Assembly (NCBI GenBank): GCA_017889625.1
Contig: JAGGAD010000017.1
Coordinates: 24,790-88,789 of the forward strand
Length of the DNA: 64,000 bases
From: Bacillota bacterium
Lineage (GTDB): Bacteria; Bacillota; Negativicutes; Sporomusales; CTSoil-080
Direction of reading: 5' to 3'
In this document: piece after piece, positions 1 to 8,675 of the stretch
Numbering within the stretch: the stretch's first letter is position 1
Layout of the letters: every line of letters starts with the position of its first letter
The notes under the pieces: generated by a model
Seen by the model: only the letters and a program-made list of their open reading frames with translations
The model's database searches: none
Told to the model about the DNA's origin: nothing
Translations under genes and position numbers: made by a program

Positions 1-93
1 CCATTTGCACTGCAAGGGACAGCCTACAAAAAATACATTCGTTCTGCAGCCAGGTCCATCATGCACGGAAAAACTCTGGATATCAAATATTAA
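1..93 (+). CDS. 3' end of an unidentified plus-strand gene (partial)
   Basis: Frame 1 is open from the first base to a TAA at 91-93 and encodes about 30 residues, ending in TLDIKY. The piece is basic ([10 protein letters not shown]) and could be the C-terminal helix of a regulator or enzyme, but I do not recognise it. It is convergent with hpdC, so the hpd operon does not continue leftwards on the minus strand right at this point. Confidence 0.4.
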   Translation, partial: PFALQGTAYKKYIRSAARSIMHGKTLDIKY

Positions 94-120
94 ACCTTTT
101 TGGTTCATAATATTACCCGA

Positions 121-378
121 TTACGCTTTATAGCCAGAGCATGCGGAAGCACCACATGTAGCGTAGGCCCAGTTTTCTTTTTCCAATCCCGTACATGTCC
201 CCATTCCGTATTTATCGGGGTTTATGAATTTTGTGCAATTTCCACATTTTTCAGCTTGTATGAAATTAGGGCAAGCCTGACTTCCTTCCCCATCAATAGG
301 TGCCAAACTCTTGCTTAATGCACACATTCCCTTTTCACAATCTAAATTTATATAGTTTTTACAATCATAATGTCTCAT
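121..378 (-). CDS. hpdC: 4-hydroxyphenylacetate decarboxylase small subunit
   Basis: Small iron-sulfur subunit of the glycyl-radical enzyme that decarboxylates 4-hydroxyphenylacetate to p-cresol in the cytoplasm. The start at 378 is set by GGAGG at 387-391 and gives 85 residues, the same length as the clostridial subunit. From memory, the clostridial protein binds two [4Fe-4S] clusters with His3/Cys6/Cys19/Cys36 and Cys45/Cys48/Cys62/Cys80; every one of these residues is present here at the same number. The gene follows hpdB after 28 nt, so the two are cotranscribed. A longer in-frame reading to 468 runs back into hpdB and lacks a ribosome site. Confidence 0.93.
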   Translation of the reverse strand: MRHYDCKNYINLDCEKGMCALSKSLAPIDGEGSQACPNFIQAEKCGNCTKFINPDKYGMGTCTGLEKENWAYATCGASACSGYKA

Positions 379-406
379 CACGATTACCTCCATTGACTGT
401 TTTTTA

Positions 407-3103
407 TTAAGCCTCATCGTATTCAGTTCTATAAATGACTTCATCTTGGATTGGTTTGCCGATTTCACACCAGTATTGAGTAAATCCAGCTACCCTAACC
501 ATAAGATCCCGGTACTTCTCTGGTGTAGCTTGAGCACTCCGTAATGTTTTAGTATCAACAACATTAAATTGAACATGAAATCCGCCTTTTCTCATGTATG
601 CCCGTACCACATCAAGAAGTTTTCTTGTTCCATTGAGCCCTTTTACGGCGGTCGGATGAAGTTTCAAATTCAACTGTGAGTTCTGCTCCATTGAGTGATC
701 ATAAACGGTTGCCGATTCAAATATAGCATAAATACCATTTTTATCTGTTCCTGCCGCTGCCGATACTGAACCATCCGAATAAGTTGTGCCGGCCAGTCGT
801 CCATCAGCTGTAGCCAGAGTTACAAAGCCTTGCGGACCATGGGTTGATACCGAAATCTGGCACATATATAAAGGTTTGCCATAGTACGACTTAAATTTAT
901 GCAGCATGTCATACATATAATATTGGTACTCTTTTAAAATACTATCTGCATACATGTCAGCGTTACCATATTTCGGCGCATTTACGCAGGCCGCAAAAAT
1001 TTCCTCGTATTTAGGGCTATTTTCCGTGCTCTCTCTGAAATCAGGTGAGAAGACGCCTGTTTCATACGCAGTCTTAAATCCGAAGTTATTAATCATTGCA
1101 TCGGTCATTTCTTCAATTGCAAACTTCTTATCATCATAGACATTTTTCTTAATAGAAACTACATCATTGACAAATGTGATCGTACCACAGGATTCGAAGT
1201 TGATAGTTGAATTATATCTTGATCCCATTGCACCAATATCTTGGCCTTTTGCAAAGCAGTCAGGTTTAAGCAACGAGTTAACAACCGGCATGTTCTTTTT
1301 TCGCCAAAGATCCATCTGAATATTGTTAACTCGATTAAGAACATCTGTAGTAAGTTCTATATACTTTTTCCATTGATCCATCATTGTTTCATAAGAATCC
1401 AGCTTCCTATTGTGAGCTGGATATACTTGTTTTCCGGTTCTCTTATCTAAACCGTTTGTTAAAACAAGTTCAAGAACTTTAGGCAACGCAACGAAATGAA
1501 CCCCCGTACCACAGGTAGGTGATGCCCCACCAGGAATCATGTTTACTTTTCCATTATAGTGAAGCGGCAAGAAGCATCCTGGGGCAGATTCAAGACATCC
1601 GCCAAGGCACCACGCTCTTGCATCAACAATATCCATGCCTTCCGGTCCGTAATTTCTTAACATAAAGTTCATACCGGTTTGATTGTTCATCCACGCAGGA
1701 TAACCAAGGCCCAATTTCGTGCAGGAAGCGGCCTTCATAAGAAAGTCTTCCGGGGTCTTTTCATCATATAACACACTCAGGGTAGGCTGAGGAGTTTGGT
1801 TTCTCATCCCGGCTTCAATGATTAAATATTCCAAAGGAGTAACTGCGGTAAGACCATCATAATTCTGTCCCCCTAATGAAAGATTGTTAAAGGTATTACC
1901 GGAAAGAACGCCACCAGATACACCAGCCGAGGCAAAACATTCAATACAAGTAATTTTGATTCTGTATAGTTCAAGAATTTCAATTACTTCTTCGTCAGTC
2001 ATGGCACCATCTTTAATATCCTTCTCGTAGTATGGCTGTAATACTTGCCCAAGTCTACCAATTGAAAGACCAGACTGAGGATCTTCATTAACAACCCCTA
2101 AATGACAGCAGAGAGTCATCTGGATTGCTTCCCAGAAGCTTGCCGGTTTTTTATGGGCAATATTCCCCATGACCGCTTCAATTTTTTTATAGTTAGCTTT
2201 TAAGGCTGGATCGGCCTCAATTGAAGCCAAATATTGAGCTCGTTTTGAATAGTTTTCACACCAAGCACTTAACCCTTTGGTAATTTCTTTCATTGCTACA
2301 TAGTAATAGCCTCTACTAATACCAAGGATACCATCATCACCGGCTTCACCCATGACTTCAGCAATTTTTTCATCACATAATTCGATGATTCTATCAAAGC
2401 CATACTCCAACGGCATATAATAGTTAATTACTTCACGGCCCTGAGGGATTGCCCAAGAATCAAACATCGCAATAACCGCATTCATAATACTTTGTTCCTG
2501 ATCATAACCAGGTGTCAACTTCGCATACTTATCACTTAAGTCTTCAATTGAAATTCCATCCCAAGGCTTCGATGTTTTAACTAAAACCGGTATTTCTTCT
2601 TTTCTCATCCCAAATTTTTTAGCAAGAGAAATAACATTTCCATAGCTTTCCGTAACGTTACCGCCGCCAGCGCCAACCACGCTGACTGCATCGGCTTCAC
2701 TCTCGGCCGGAGCATCCACTTCATTCATTAAAGCTTCGGCCTGGGCATTAAAGAAACTGGCACAAACCCAAGGGAACGGGAATGCCCCTCTAACATTTTT
2801 TGTCTTGTTCATAACAAGTTTCTCATAAGGTAAAATTGTCGGCGTCATGTGTGCTAAGCAAGATGCCATCGCTTTAGCTCTTCTTACTATGGTTACATCA
2901 CCATCATTTTCCCACCAAGTCCTATTGTACCAATATGGCGCTTCCATATCTGCAGTAACTTTTAAATTGTAATAAATATCCATGAGCCTTTTAGAACTTT
3001 CTTTTGCTTCTGGAATTTTATAATCCTGAGAATCAACAACTTTCGCCATGTCAATGCCACGTTTTTTTAAGATTGTCTGTAGTTTTTTTTCATTAGAATT
3101 CAT
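407..3103 (-). CDS. hpdB: 4-hydroxyphenylacetate decarboxylase large (glycyl radical) subunit
   Basis: Catalytic subunit of 4-hydroxyphenylacetate decarboxylase, the last step of tyrosine fermentation to p-cresol. The 898-residue protein has the PFL-like domain and the C-terminal glycyl-radical motif RVAGFTQYW, with the radical Gly at residue 873. The active-site Cys and its partner Glu lie in LGGCLES. Recalled Clostridioides difficile HpdB aligns over the full length, including the C-terminal KPIQDEV stretch. The start at 3103 is chosen because AGGAGG sits 7 nt upstream (3111-3116); an upstream in-frame start at 3157 has no such site. Presence of hpdC argues for HpdB rather than the phenylacetate or indoleacetate decarboxylase paralogues. 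No activating radical-SAM enzyme (HpdA) is visible next to it. Confidence 0.95.
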   Translation of the reverse strand: MNSNEKKLQTILKKRGIDMAKVVDSQDYKIPEAKESSKRLMDIYYNLKVTADMEAPYWYNRTWWENDGDVTIVRRAKAMASCLAHMTPTILPYEKLVMNKTKNVRGAFPFPWVCASFFNAQAEALMNEVDAPAESEADAVSVVGAGGGNVTESYGNVISLAKKFGMRKEEIPVLVKTSKPWDGISIEDLSDKYAKLTPGYDQEQSIMNAVIAMFDSWAIPQGREVINYYMPLEYGFDRIIELCDEKIAEVMGEAGDDGILGISRGYYYVAMKEITKGLSAWCENYSKRAQYLASIEADPALKANYKKIEAVMGNIAHKKPASFWEAIQMTLCCHLGVVNEDPQSGLSIGRLGQVLQPYYEKDIKDGAMTDEEVIEILELYRIKITCIECFASAGVSGGVLSGNTFNNLSLGGQNYDGLTAVTPLEYLIIEAGMRNQTPQPTLSVLYDEKTPEDFLMKAASCTKLGLGYPAWMNNQTGMNFMLRNYGPEGMDIVDARAWCLGGCLESAPGCFLPLHYNGKVNMIPGGASPTCGTGVHFVALPKVLELVLTNGLDKRTGKQVYPAHNRKLDSYETMMDQWKKYIELTTDVLNRVNNIQMDLWRKKNMPVVNSLLKPDCFAKGQDIGAMGSRYNSTINFESCGTITFVNDVVSIKKNVYDDKKFAIEEMTDAMINNFGFKTAYETGVFSPDFRESTENSPKYEEIFAACVNAPKYGNADMYADSILKEYQYYMYDMLHKFKSYYGKPLYMCQISVSTHGPQGFVTLATADGRLAGTTYSDGSVSAAAGTDKNGIYAIFESATVYDHSMEQNSQLNLKLHPTAVKGLNGTRKLLDVVRAYMRKGGFHVQFNVVDTKTLRSAQATPEKYRDLMVRVAGFTQYWCEIGKPIQDEVIYRTEYDEA

Positions 3104-3205
3104 TGAACTACCTCCTAATATATTAATGTTAAATAAACCAGAATATAAACTATTCACGTCTTCCCCACGGTTTAAGCTACAGTCGGAATATCGCGGACCT
3201 TTCTG

Positions 3206-3268
3206 TTTACTCTATTACAATTCAACGAAAAACGGCAGTGTAAAGTACACACTTTTACCATCTTATTT
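3206..3268 (-). promoter_or_regulatory. Upstream element of hpdBC, copy 1 of a ~60-bp repeat
   Basis: About 100 bp upstream of hpdB lies a segment that recurs with roughly 88% identity, in the same orientation, at 4723-4785. The longest identical blocks are TTTACTCTATTACAATT and AACGAAAAACG on the plus strand. The minus strand offers a TGTAAT -10-like hexamer inside it. Inference: promoter/operator shared by hpdBC and the next minus-strand unit. Confidence 0.55.
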
Positions 3269-3346
3269 AACTTGTTGCATTTCTTAACCCACCACGAAGA
3301 CTTACAGCCGAACTTCTTTCATCCATTAGCAGAACGTCATAATAGC

Positions 3347-3994
3347 TTATTTCAACGCCGGCAATGGCGTAAACGATATCAGCCACTTAAAGAAAAAGCC
3401 ATAGAATCTAATAAGATATCCGACAATCAACGCTGAAACAATTGTTCCCACACCCAATCCATTGATGGTACCAAACGCAGTCAGCGAGATTACTGCGGCA
3501 ATCAAAAACAAACTAGCATCAAATATAACTTTTATAATTCCAAATTCTTTTCTTATTTTAATGGCAATCGCTTTCACAATGCCCTCCCCTGGATTTACAA
3601 GCACATTGGCCGCGACTTCAAAATATATACCTAACGCCAATACGACACAGCCAAGTAATAACACCAATATCTTATCCCCATAATAATCCGGATTTAAAAA
3701 TCTAAACAAGTACATCCCCACATCAATAAAAATGCCAAAAAACGGGCCGACAAACACTTGCAGCATTTGCTCCTTGGGAAATTCTTTTCTTAATATCAGC
3801 ATTTGCATAATAATGAACAACAGACTTAATAAAATAGTAAATTCACCAATAGTAATAGGGAATATCAAGGAAAGCTCATAAGGAACGCTCGAGATTGGCG
3901 AAGTTCCTAAGTTTGATTTAGTAATTAGACTGATTCCCAAGCCCATAAAAAATAACCCTAACATAAATAGAAATACTCTCAACATCATTTTCAT
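3347..3994 (-). CDS. YczE/YyaS/YitT-type integral membrane protein
   Basis: A 215-residue hydrophobic protein with about five or six membrane segments. It carries the family hallmarks TKSNLGTSPISS after the first helix and VNPGEGIVKAI in the middle. The family (YczE/YitT, DUF6198-like) is widespread in Firmicutes and its substrate is not established. Start at 3994 is preferred (AAGGAG at 4007-4012); an upstream start at 4036 would add 14 residues without a clear ribosome site. Because it follows the hpd unit and shares an upstream element type with it, a role in export or uptake of the aromatic acid or p-cresol is a guess. Confidence 0.75.
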   Translation of the reverse strand: MKMMLRVFLFMLGLFFMGLGISLITKSNLGTSPISSVPYELSLIFPITIGEFTILLSLLFIIMQMLILRKEFPKEQMLQVFVGPFFGIFIDVGMYLFRFLNPDYYGDKILVLLLGCVVLALGIYFEVAANVLVNPGEGIVKAIAIKIRKEFGIIKVIFDASLFLIAAVISLTAFGTINGLGVGTIVSALIVGYLIRFYGFFFKWLISFTPLPALK

Positions 3995-4087
3995 TTGATA
4001 GCAGAACTCCTTATCTACAGAATCTAGAATTAGCATAAATAATTTAGTTTAATCTGTTCTTGATCTTTAAATCATGGTTCGAAAATT

Positions 4088-4297
4088 TTACAAATTCATT
4101 GCATTACAAGCCAATAATCCCACCAGGATAACCGTAGCCATAACTAATGAATATACTGTTCGTTTCCTCTTTGAGCTACTAATCTGCCGAAAAGGTTCTT
4201 TATTATTATTTTCGTCTAATGAAGGTGATGAAAATAAATAACTTATTACAGCAATTAGTAGCCAAAGAACAGGAGCGTTAATAACAGAAATTTGCAT
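4088..4297 (-). CDS. Small two-helix membrane protein, unknown function
   Basis: Predicted 69-residue protein with two hydrophobic segments (about residues 9-25 and 50-65) separated by a charged loop rich in Asn, Lys and Ser. The start at 4297 is preceded by a modest AAGGGA site; a TTG at 4366 would extend it by 23 residues. It precedes the YczE-like gene by about 90 nt on the same strand, so cotranscription is plausible. No family recognised. Confidence 0.45.
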   Translation of the reverse strand: MQISVINAPVLWLLIAVISYLFSSPSLDENNNKEPFRQISSSKRKRTVYSLVMATVILVGLLACNAMNL

Positions 4298-4436
4298 AAC
4301 TATTTCCCTTCTTAGATGATCCTTAACAAGCGTATTACTAGTCCTCTTCCCCTCAGTTGTAGACAATACTTATGAAAAAGTATGTCTTTCCGTCTTCGTC
4401 CCTCCTTCAACTCATTAATTTAAGATTTATAAATAA

Positions 4437-4586
4437 TTAGCATGCTAACTATTTTAATAAAAATCATTGCTTTCTTCTGTTTAAAAAAGCAACACTACCG
4501 CCAAAATGAACAATACTCATTTTGCGAAAATATGCCTTTTACTCTTCATTCCTGCTTTAAGACTAGCAAAATATTTAGTATGCTAA
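4437..4586. promoter_or_regulatory. Pair of SlyA/MarR-like operators upstream of the 4088-4297 gene
   Basis: TTAGCATGCTAA at 4437-4448 is a perfect 12-bp palindrome and TTAGTATGCTAA at 4575-4586 differs by one base. Each is followed by the same TATTTTAATAAAA run, so the two form an imperfect direct repeat. Between them, AAAATGA and TCATTTT form a 7-bp-arm inverted repeat at 4503-4523. The SlyA/MarR consensus (TTAGCAAGCTAA) is very similar. Role as operators for the membrane-protein unit is inferred. Confidence 0.45.
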
Positions 4587-4722
4587 TTATTTTAATAAAA
4601 TTTGCTTATGTATTTTCAAATTCTCGAGATAATTAGTATTCTTCGATGATGACCATGCTGTCGAAGAACGGCATCATTGCGCTGGTACTATGTGCTCAAA
4701 CTATTTATTTCTGGCCTCTATA

Positions 4723-4785
4723 TTTACTCTATTACAATTTAACGAAAAACGACAGTGTAATGTACCCACTTTTTGCATCTTTTTA
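4723..4785 (-). promoter_or_regulatory. Copy 2 of the hpd-type ~60-bp upstream element
   Basis: Matches 3206-3268 with about seven substitutions and no gap over the best 58 bases, in the same orientation. It lies upstream, though about 420 bp away, of the small membrane-protein gene at 4088-4297. The rest of 4298-5018 shows no convincing gene; short open frames here are AT-rich and lack ribosome sites. Confidence 0.5.
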
Positions 4786-5018
4786 TATTTTTTTAACCGA
4801 CAAGAAAGGTTTAGCGCAAACTTTGGTGCCGGTTCGTGTGTGGCCAATACTTTAACTTATCCCATCATATATAAGAGGCAGAAACCGACAAAATTATAGT
4901 ACAAAAAAATTTATAGTTTCATTTAAAACAAGCTCTTTTTCATTAAATTTTCATAAATTAATGGTACAATATGAACGTTCACAGCTCCTACAAATTCCGG
5001 TAACCTTTTATACTTTCT

Positions 5019-5058
5019 ATAGCCAAAGCCAGGGTAATCCCTGGCTTTGGCTATTTTT
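5019..5058 (+). terminator. Strong rho-independent terminator, plus strand
   Basis: A perfect 16-bp stem (ATAGCCAAAGCCAGGG against its complement) with a TAAT loop is followed by TTTTT on the plus strand. No plus-strand coding gene ends here. A TACAAT -10-like hexamer at 4965-4970 lies about 50 bp upstream, so it may end a short non-coding transcript. Confidence 0.8.
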
Positions 5059-5115
5059 CATTATAAAGATTTTTTCAAAGACTTATTATTGAGCTGTTTG
5101 GGGTGCCGGCTTACC

Positions 5116-6960
5116 TTACTTCTTCGGAACTTCCGGTACCAATAAATAACTATCGTAGATGCCACCGGTGTAAAAAATATGCTTGCCTTTATTGCGGGTT
5201 GGCGGCGATTGTACCAAATCAGCAATATTCGCCACCTGCTCGGCCTGGCCGCCAAGCGTCTGGATTGGCGGTTTTGCTTTAGGATCAAAAGTAAAGCAGG
5301 TTGTCGGCACTTCAATTTTAGCCTTACCGAATGGAATCCGCTCATCAGACGGTTTGTAAGCGCCCACCGTCAACCTAAGTGACTCACCTTTATGATAGAT
5401 CATTCCCATCGGCCATATACCAATCTCAACCGGAACGATTTCCCCCGCGTTCAGTTTGAGCTCCCGAACCGCTTTGAGGTACGGCTCCGCTTCGGTAGAC
5501 TTTTCTTCATCAAGTTCCCGGTGAGAAACCCTCAGCTGCCCAGTGGCGGCAACCGCTAATCCGGTATGGGGATCGACTAGCGGCTGTTTCTCTACATCGA
5601 GTTTTTCTACCGTTACGGCAAGCTCCATATCGTCCGCACCTTGAGCCTGAACCCACAAATGCAATTTCATATAACCAGTAAGTTCGGTATCCTTATCAAA
5701 GGTCACTAGATAGGTCTTTTTATTTTGGACGGCATTGACGTCATATTCATTGGTTTCGATCTTGGCTGCGGGCGTAAGCGACAAGGTATGGGTCCCAGCC
5801 TGCAAATATAGTTTTTTATAAATCGTCCGGGCTAACGGAAATTCGCTTTCCACCCGGTTCACAGTATCCTTGCCGCCCGGATCAAGTACCGACAGCCGTA
5901 CCCGCGGCGTGGCCTCCCAATCATTATCTTCGCCTTTAAGATAACGATCAAAGAATTTTGTCAAGTCGGCAACATTTTCTTTTTGATAATAATCTGGCCA
6001 TTCGTTGCTATTATGAACCCGGAGCCACTTCTTGGGCGATGAAATCTGCCGGTAACCGGCAAAGGTGCCGTGGGTGTGGGCCGGATTGGTGTAGCTGGCC
6101 ACAACATACGCCGGTATGGTAATCTGTTCCAGTTTGGCCCGTTTATCTTCCCAGTAAGTATTCATTAATTGATATTCCACAATCATCCGCGGCTGATTTT
6201 CTACTAACCCGTTACTGGCAAATGTCGCAAAAATCATTTCCGGAAACTCCGGACAGGGAATGCCGCCCCGGTTGCCGCTGTCGCGAAAATGGTCGGAGAA
6301 TCCCTCCCAAGGAGCAATTGCCGTTAGATGTGGTGGCTGCGCGGCGGCGATAAACCACTGCGAAACTGTCAGCCAAGAATTTCCTGACATCCCCACGTTT
6401 CCATTCGACCACACCTGAGCCGCCACCCACTCGATAACGTCATAGCCGTCCTCACTGTCTTGGGTTCCCCAATAGTGGATGTTTCCTGCCGAGCTATAGG
6501 CCCCCCGGTTATCGGGATTAACAATAGCATAACCTTGATTAACCCAATATGCCGGATCAGGCCCTTCAAACCGTTCCAACTGTGAAGTCGCGGCCAGCGG
6601 AATGCCTACCCGTCCGGGAATATCATCCAGCCACTGTCCGCCGTATTCTTTGCCGTAAGGGCTCCAGGTCATAATAACCGGATACTTTCCCGCTCCAACC
6701 GGGCGAAATATATCGGCGTAAATGATCGTCCCATCCCGAAGCGGGATGGCGGCATCGCGTTCAAGCATAATATCGCAAGGCAGCGGCAAAGCCCCCTCCC
6801 GTCTAACACTGCCCGCCTTTAACATTATTTTCTCCGGTTTAAAGCCTGTATACCGCACTCGCGGCGCATCCAACGGCAACACTTGGCGATAATAAACCGG
6901 AAACGTCGTCCCATCATACATTTTTGTCGCAATTACCTTTTGTTCACAAGTTTTACTCAT
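5116..6960 (-). CDS. CocE/NonD family alpha/beta hydrolase
   Basis: A 614-residue serine hydrolase of the CocE / X-Pro dipeptidyl-peptidase (S15) family. The N-terminal half has the alpha/beta-hydrolase core with the family signature IIYADIFRPVG and the nucleophile motif GMSGNSWLT, where Ser is the predicted nucleophile. The C-terminal part is the jelly-roll PepX_C-like domain. There is no signal peptide, so it is predicted cytoplasmic. Family members hydrolyse acyl esters or peptides; the substrate cannot be read from sequence. The ribosome site before 6960 is weak (GAGGGTGAG). Confidence 0.85.
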   Translation of the reverse strand: MSKTCEQKVIATKMYDGTTFPVYYRQVLPLDAPRVRYTGFKPEKIMLKAGSVRREGALPLPCDIMLERDAAIPLRDGTIIYADIFRPVGAGKYPVIMTWSPYGKEYGGQWLDDIPGRVGIPLAATSQLERFEGPDPAYWVNQGYAIVNPDNRGAYSSAGNIHYWGTQDSEDGYDVIEWVAAQVWSNGNVGMSGNSWLTVSQWFIAAAQPPHLTAIAPWEGFSDHFRDSGNRGGIPCPEFPEMIFATFASNGLVENQPRMIVEYQLMNTYWEDKRAKLEQITIPAYVVASYTNPAHTHGTFAGYRQISSPKKWLRVHNSNEWPDYYQKENVADLTKFFDRYLKGEDNDWEATPRVRLSVLDPGGKDTVNRVESEFPLARTIYKKLYLQAGTHTLSLTPAAKIETNEYDVNAVQNKKTYLVTFDKDTELTGYMKLHLWVQAQGADDMELAVTVEKLDVEKQPLVDPHTGLAVAATGQLRVSHRELDEEKSTEAEPYLKAVRELKLNAGEIVPVEIGIWPMGMIYHKGESLRLTVGAYKPSDERIPFGKAKIEVPTTCFTFDPKAKPPIQTLGGQAEQVANIADLVQSPPTRNKGKHIFYTGGIYDSYLLVPEVPKK

Positions 6961-7069
6961 ATCGTCTCACCCTCAATAACAAATTTGTTTTGTCAATTCC
7001 AGCTAACTTTGGCTGCTATTAGCAAAAAATGTATAACTCGCTTGCCCTTTAGAACAACACCGTATATGC

Positions 7070-7639
7070 CTAATTTAAAATGATATCTTCCAGACGACGT
7101 TTGGGTACGTGGTGGATTTGGTTATCATCGCGCCAATATTTAATATCTCCCGCCAGCGGTATTTCTTCAATGACAATCTGCTCTTTCGGCTTGCCGATAG
7201 CAATAGCGAGCAAGATTTCCTGGTGGTCCGGGATATTTAGCACTTCTTTTAATTTTGATCTTTGAATACTGCCAAACATGCAGCCGCCAAGGCCCATTTC
7301 AACCGCCCCCAACAGAATGGTTTGCGCCGCAATCCCACAGTCAAACGGGCTGCTCATTTTATATTCTTCGTCTTGAACAATTACAATGTAGGCGGCTGGA
7401 CGCTCCCCGGCCACCGGGCCTGGCCACGCTTTGAAATATCCGGCCCAGGCCAGTGTCGGAAAGACCTGGCTATTAAGTTCTGGTTCACAGGCCAGATAAT
7501 ACTTCAACGCCTGCCAGTTTGCTCCCGAAGGTGTCAGGCGGGCATAATCAATTAATTTTAGCAAGTCCTGCCTGGCTATCTTCTCATGTTCATAAAACCG
7601 GCGATAGCTTCGATTTTTCTTAACTATGTCATGAAACAT
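7070..7639 (-). CDS. Nitroreductase family protein
   Basis: FMN-dependent oxidoreductase of the nitroreductase superfamily, 189 residues. The N-terminal NRSYRRF matches the usual S-R-R-x FMN phosphate contact, LTPSGANWQ is the conserved cofactor loop, and GLGGCMFGSI is the C-terminal flavin motif. The start at 7639 has AAGGAG about 10 nt upstream; a further upstream ATG at 7690 would add 17 polar residues. It lies 110 nt beyond the hydrolase on the same strand and may be cotranscribed. Substrate unknown. Confidence 0.85.
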   Translation of the reverse strand: MFHDIVKKNRSYRRFYEHEKIARQDLLKLIDYARLTPSGANWQALKYYLACEPELNSQVFPTLAWAGYFKAWPGPVAGERPAAYIVIVQDEEYKMSSPFDCGIAAQTILLGAVEMGLGGCMFGSIQRSKLKEVLNIPDHQEILLAIAIGKPKEQIVIEEIPLAGDIKYWRDDNQIHHVPKRRLEDIILN

Positions 7640-8045
7640 CTTATCAGCGCTCCTTTTTTCCCCAGACTGATTTGTTTTATATTTTGTCATTACCGCAGTA
7701 GAAATTTGGTATGTAATGGTGATGATTCTTATACGCTAGTCAAGATTATTATATCATTTTCCCTAATAGTTCCTATTATTATCTTTACTATTTGATTTGT
7801 TGTTCACTTCCCGTGAGCAGTTAGTAAAATCAATCGTTTGCTTCCCAGCTTTAGGCTAAATTTTATTTTTTCTTATTGTTTTTTATAAACTTTTTTGAAA
7901 ATTTAAAAGGTTTTAATTTTTTCCCACCGAATGAATTTTATGGTAGTTATAAAATTTTCTAATTAGGAAGGGTGAGTCTTAAATTTTAAAAAAATAAAAA
8001 TAATAGAAAAATCAATGTTAAATTTTCGAAAAGGAAGGGATTATT

Positions 8046-8654
8046 TTGAAAAAAACACTAACGATTGCATTTTTCCTTATTTTAATGATGTTAGGACAAT
8101 CCATTGCATTAGCAAATATTTTTGATCCGGAACCCGACCAACCCGCTAAACCCGAAGATCCTCGTCCAATTGTCGCTTTATTGTTTGTAAATAACGCCAA
8201 GACCACTTATGACAATGATTTAACCGATAAAATCATGACTAACTTTGACAATTTGTTAAAATCCAAATATATCGTAGTTCCGGGTACCAAATACGTAGAG
8301 CTTTTAAGCAAACAAGGAATTGTTGACATTACAACCGCCGAACGTACAGATATTGTCGATGCTTTTAGAGGTGAAAATGTTGACTACGTCCTATATTGCG
8401 AACTTCAACCTTTCGTTAGAAAAGAAAAAATTACTTTCTTCACGCAAGGCATTAATATGACCGCCATAATTCCAATTAAAATTATTAGTCTTAAAAGCGG
8501 CAAATACTTATACAACGGCAAATTTACCGAATTCGCATCTGACTCCACTATGATTGGCAGCGTAGGCAATAAATCGGTTTCTCTTAAAGCCCTTGATAAA
8601 ACTATTGAACAAATGAATTCCATTATAGCTGCTCGTTTACCTGAAACCAAATAA
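8046..8654 (+). CDS. Exported protein of unknown function, first of a paralogous pair
   Basis: A 202-residue protein that begins with TTG after a GGAAGGG site and has a clear signal peptide ending near SIALA. The mature part has an alpha/beta pattern with VDYVLYCELQPF followed by RKEKITFF, and lacks Cys-based lipobox or enzymatic motifs. The next gene encodes a related protein with the equivalent DYIIYLQLQPF and RKEKVAIF, so this is a tandem duplication. The arrangement resembles periplasmic CsgG/TolB-like folds, but I cannot name the family. About 350 bp upstream holds no gene. Confidence 0.8.
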   Translation: MKKTLTIAFFLILMMLGQSIALANIFDPEPDQPAKPEDPRPIVALLFVNNAKTTYDNDLTDKIMTNFDNLLKSKYIVVPGTKYVELLSKQGIVDITTAERTDIVDAFRGENVDYVLYCELQPFVRKEKITFFTQGINMTAIIPIKIISLKSGKYLYNGKFTEFASDSTMIGSVGNKSVSLKALDKTIEQMNSIIAARLPETK

Positions 8655-8675
8655 TTGGAAAGAGTTGAACGTTCA

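Noticed and set aside
4646..4855. Plus-strand open frame of 69 codons across the second hpd-type element
   Set aside because: No ribosome site, and most of it is the duplicated upstream element; the matching frame at 3048-3287 overlaps hpdB antisense.
5061..5345. 94-codon minus-strand frame overlapping the end of the CocE-like gene
   Set aside because: It is an alternate frame of a clearly coding gene, with a low-complexity Arg-rich product.
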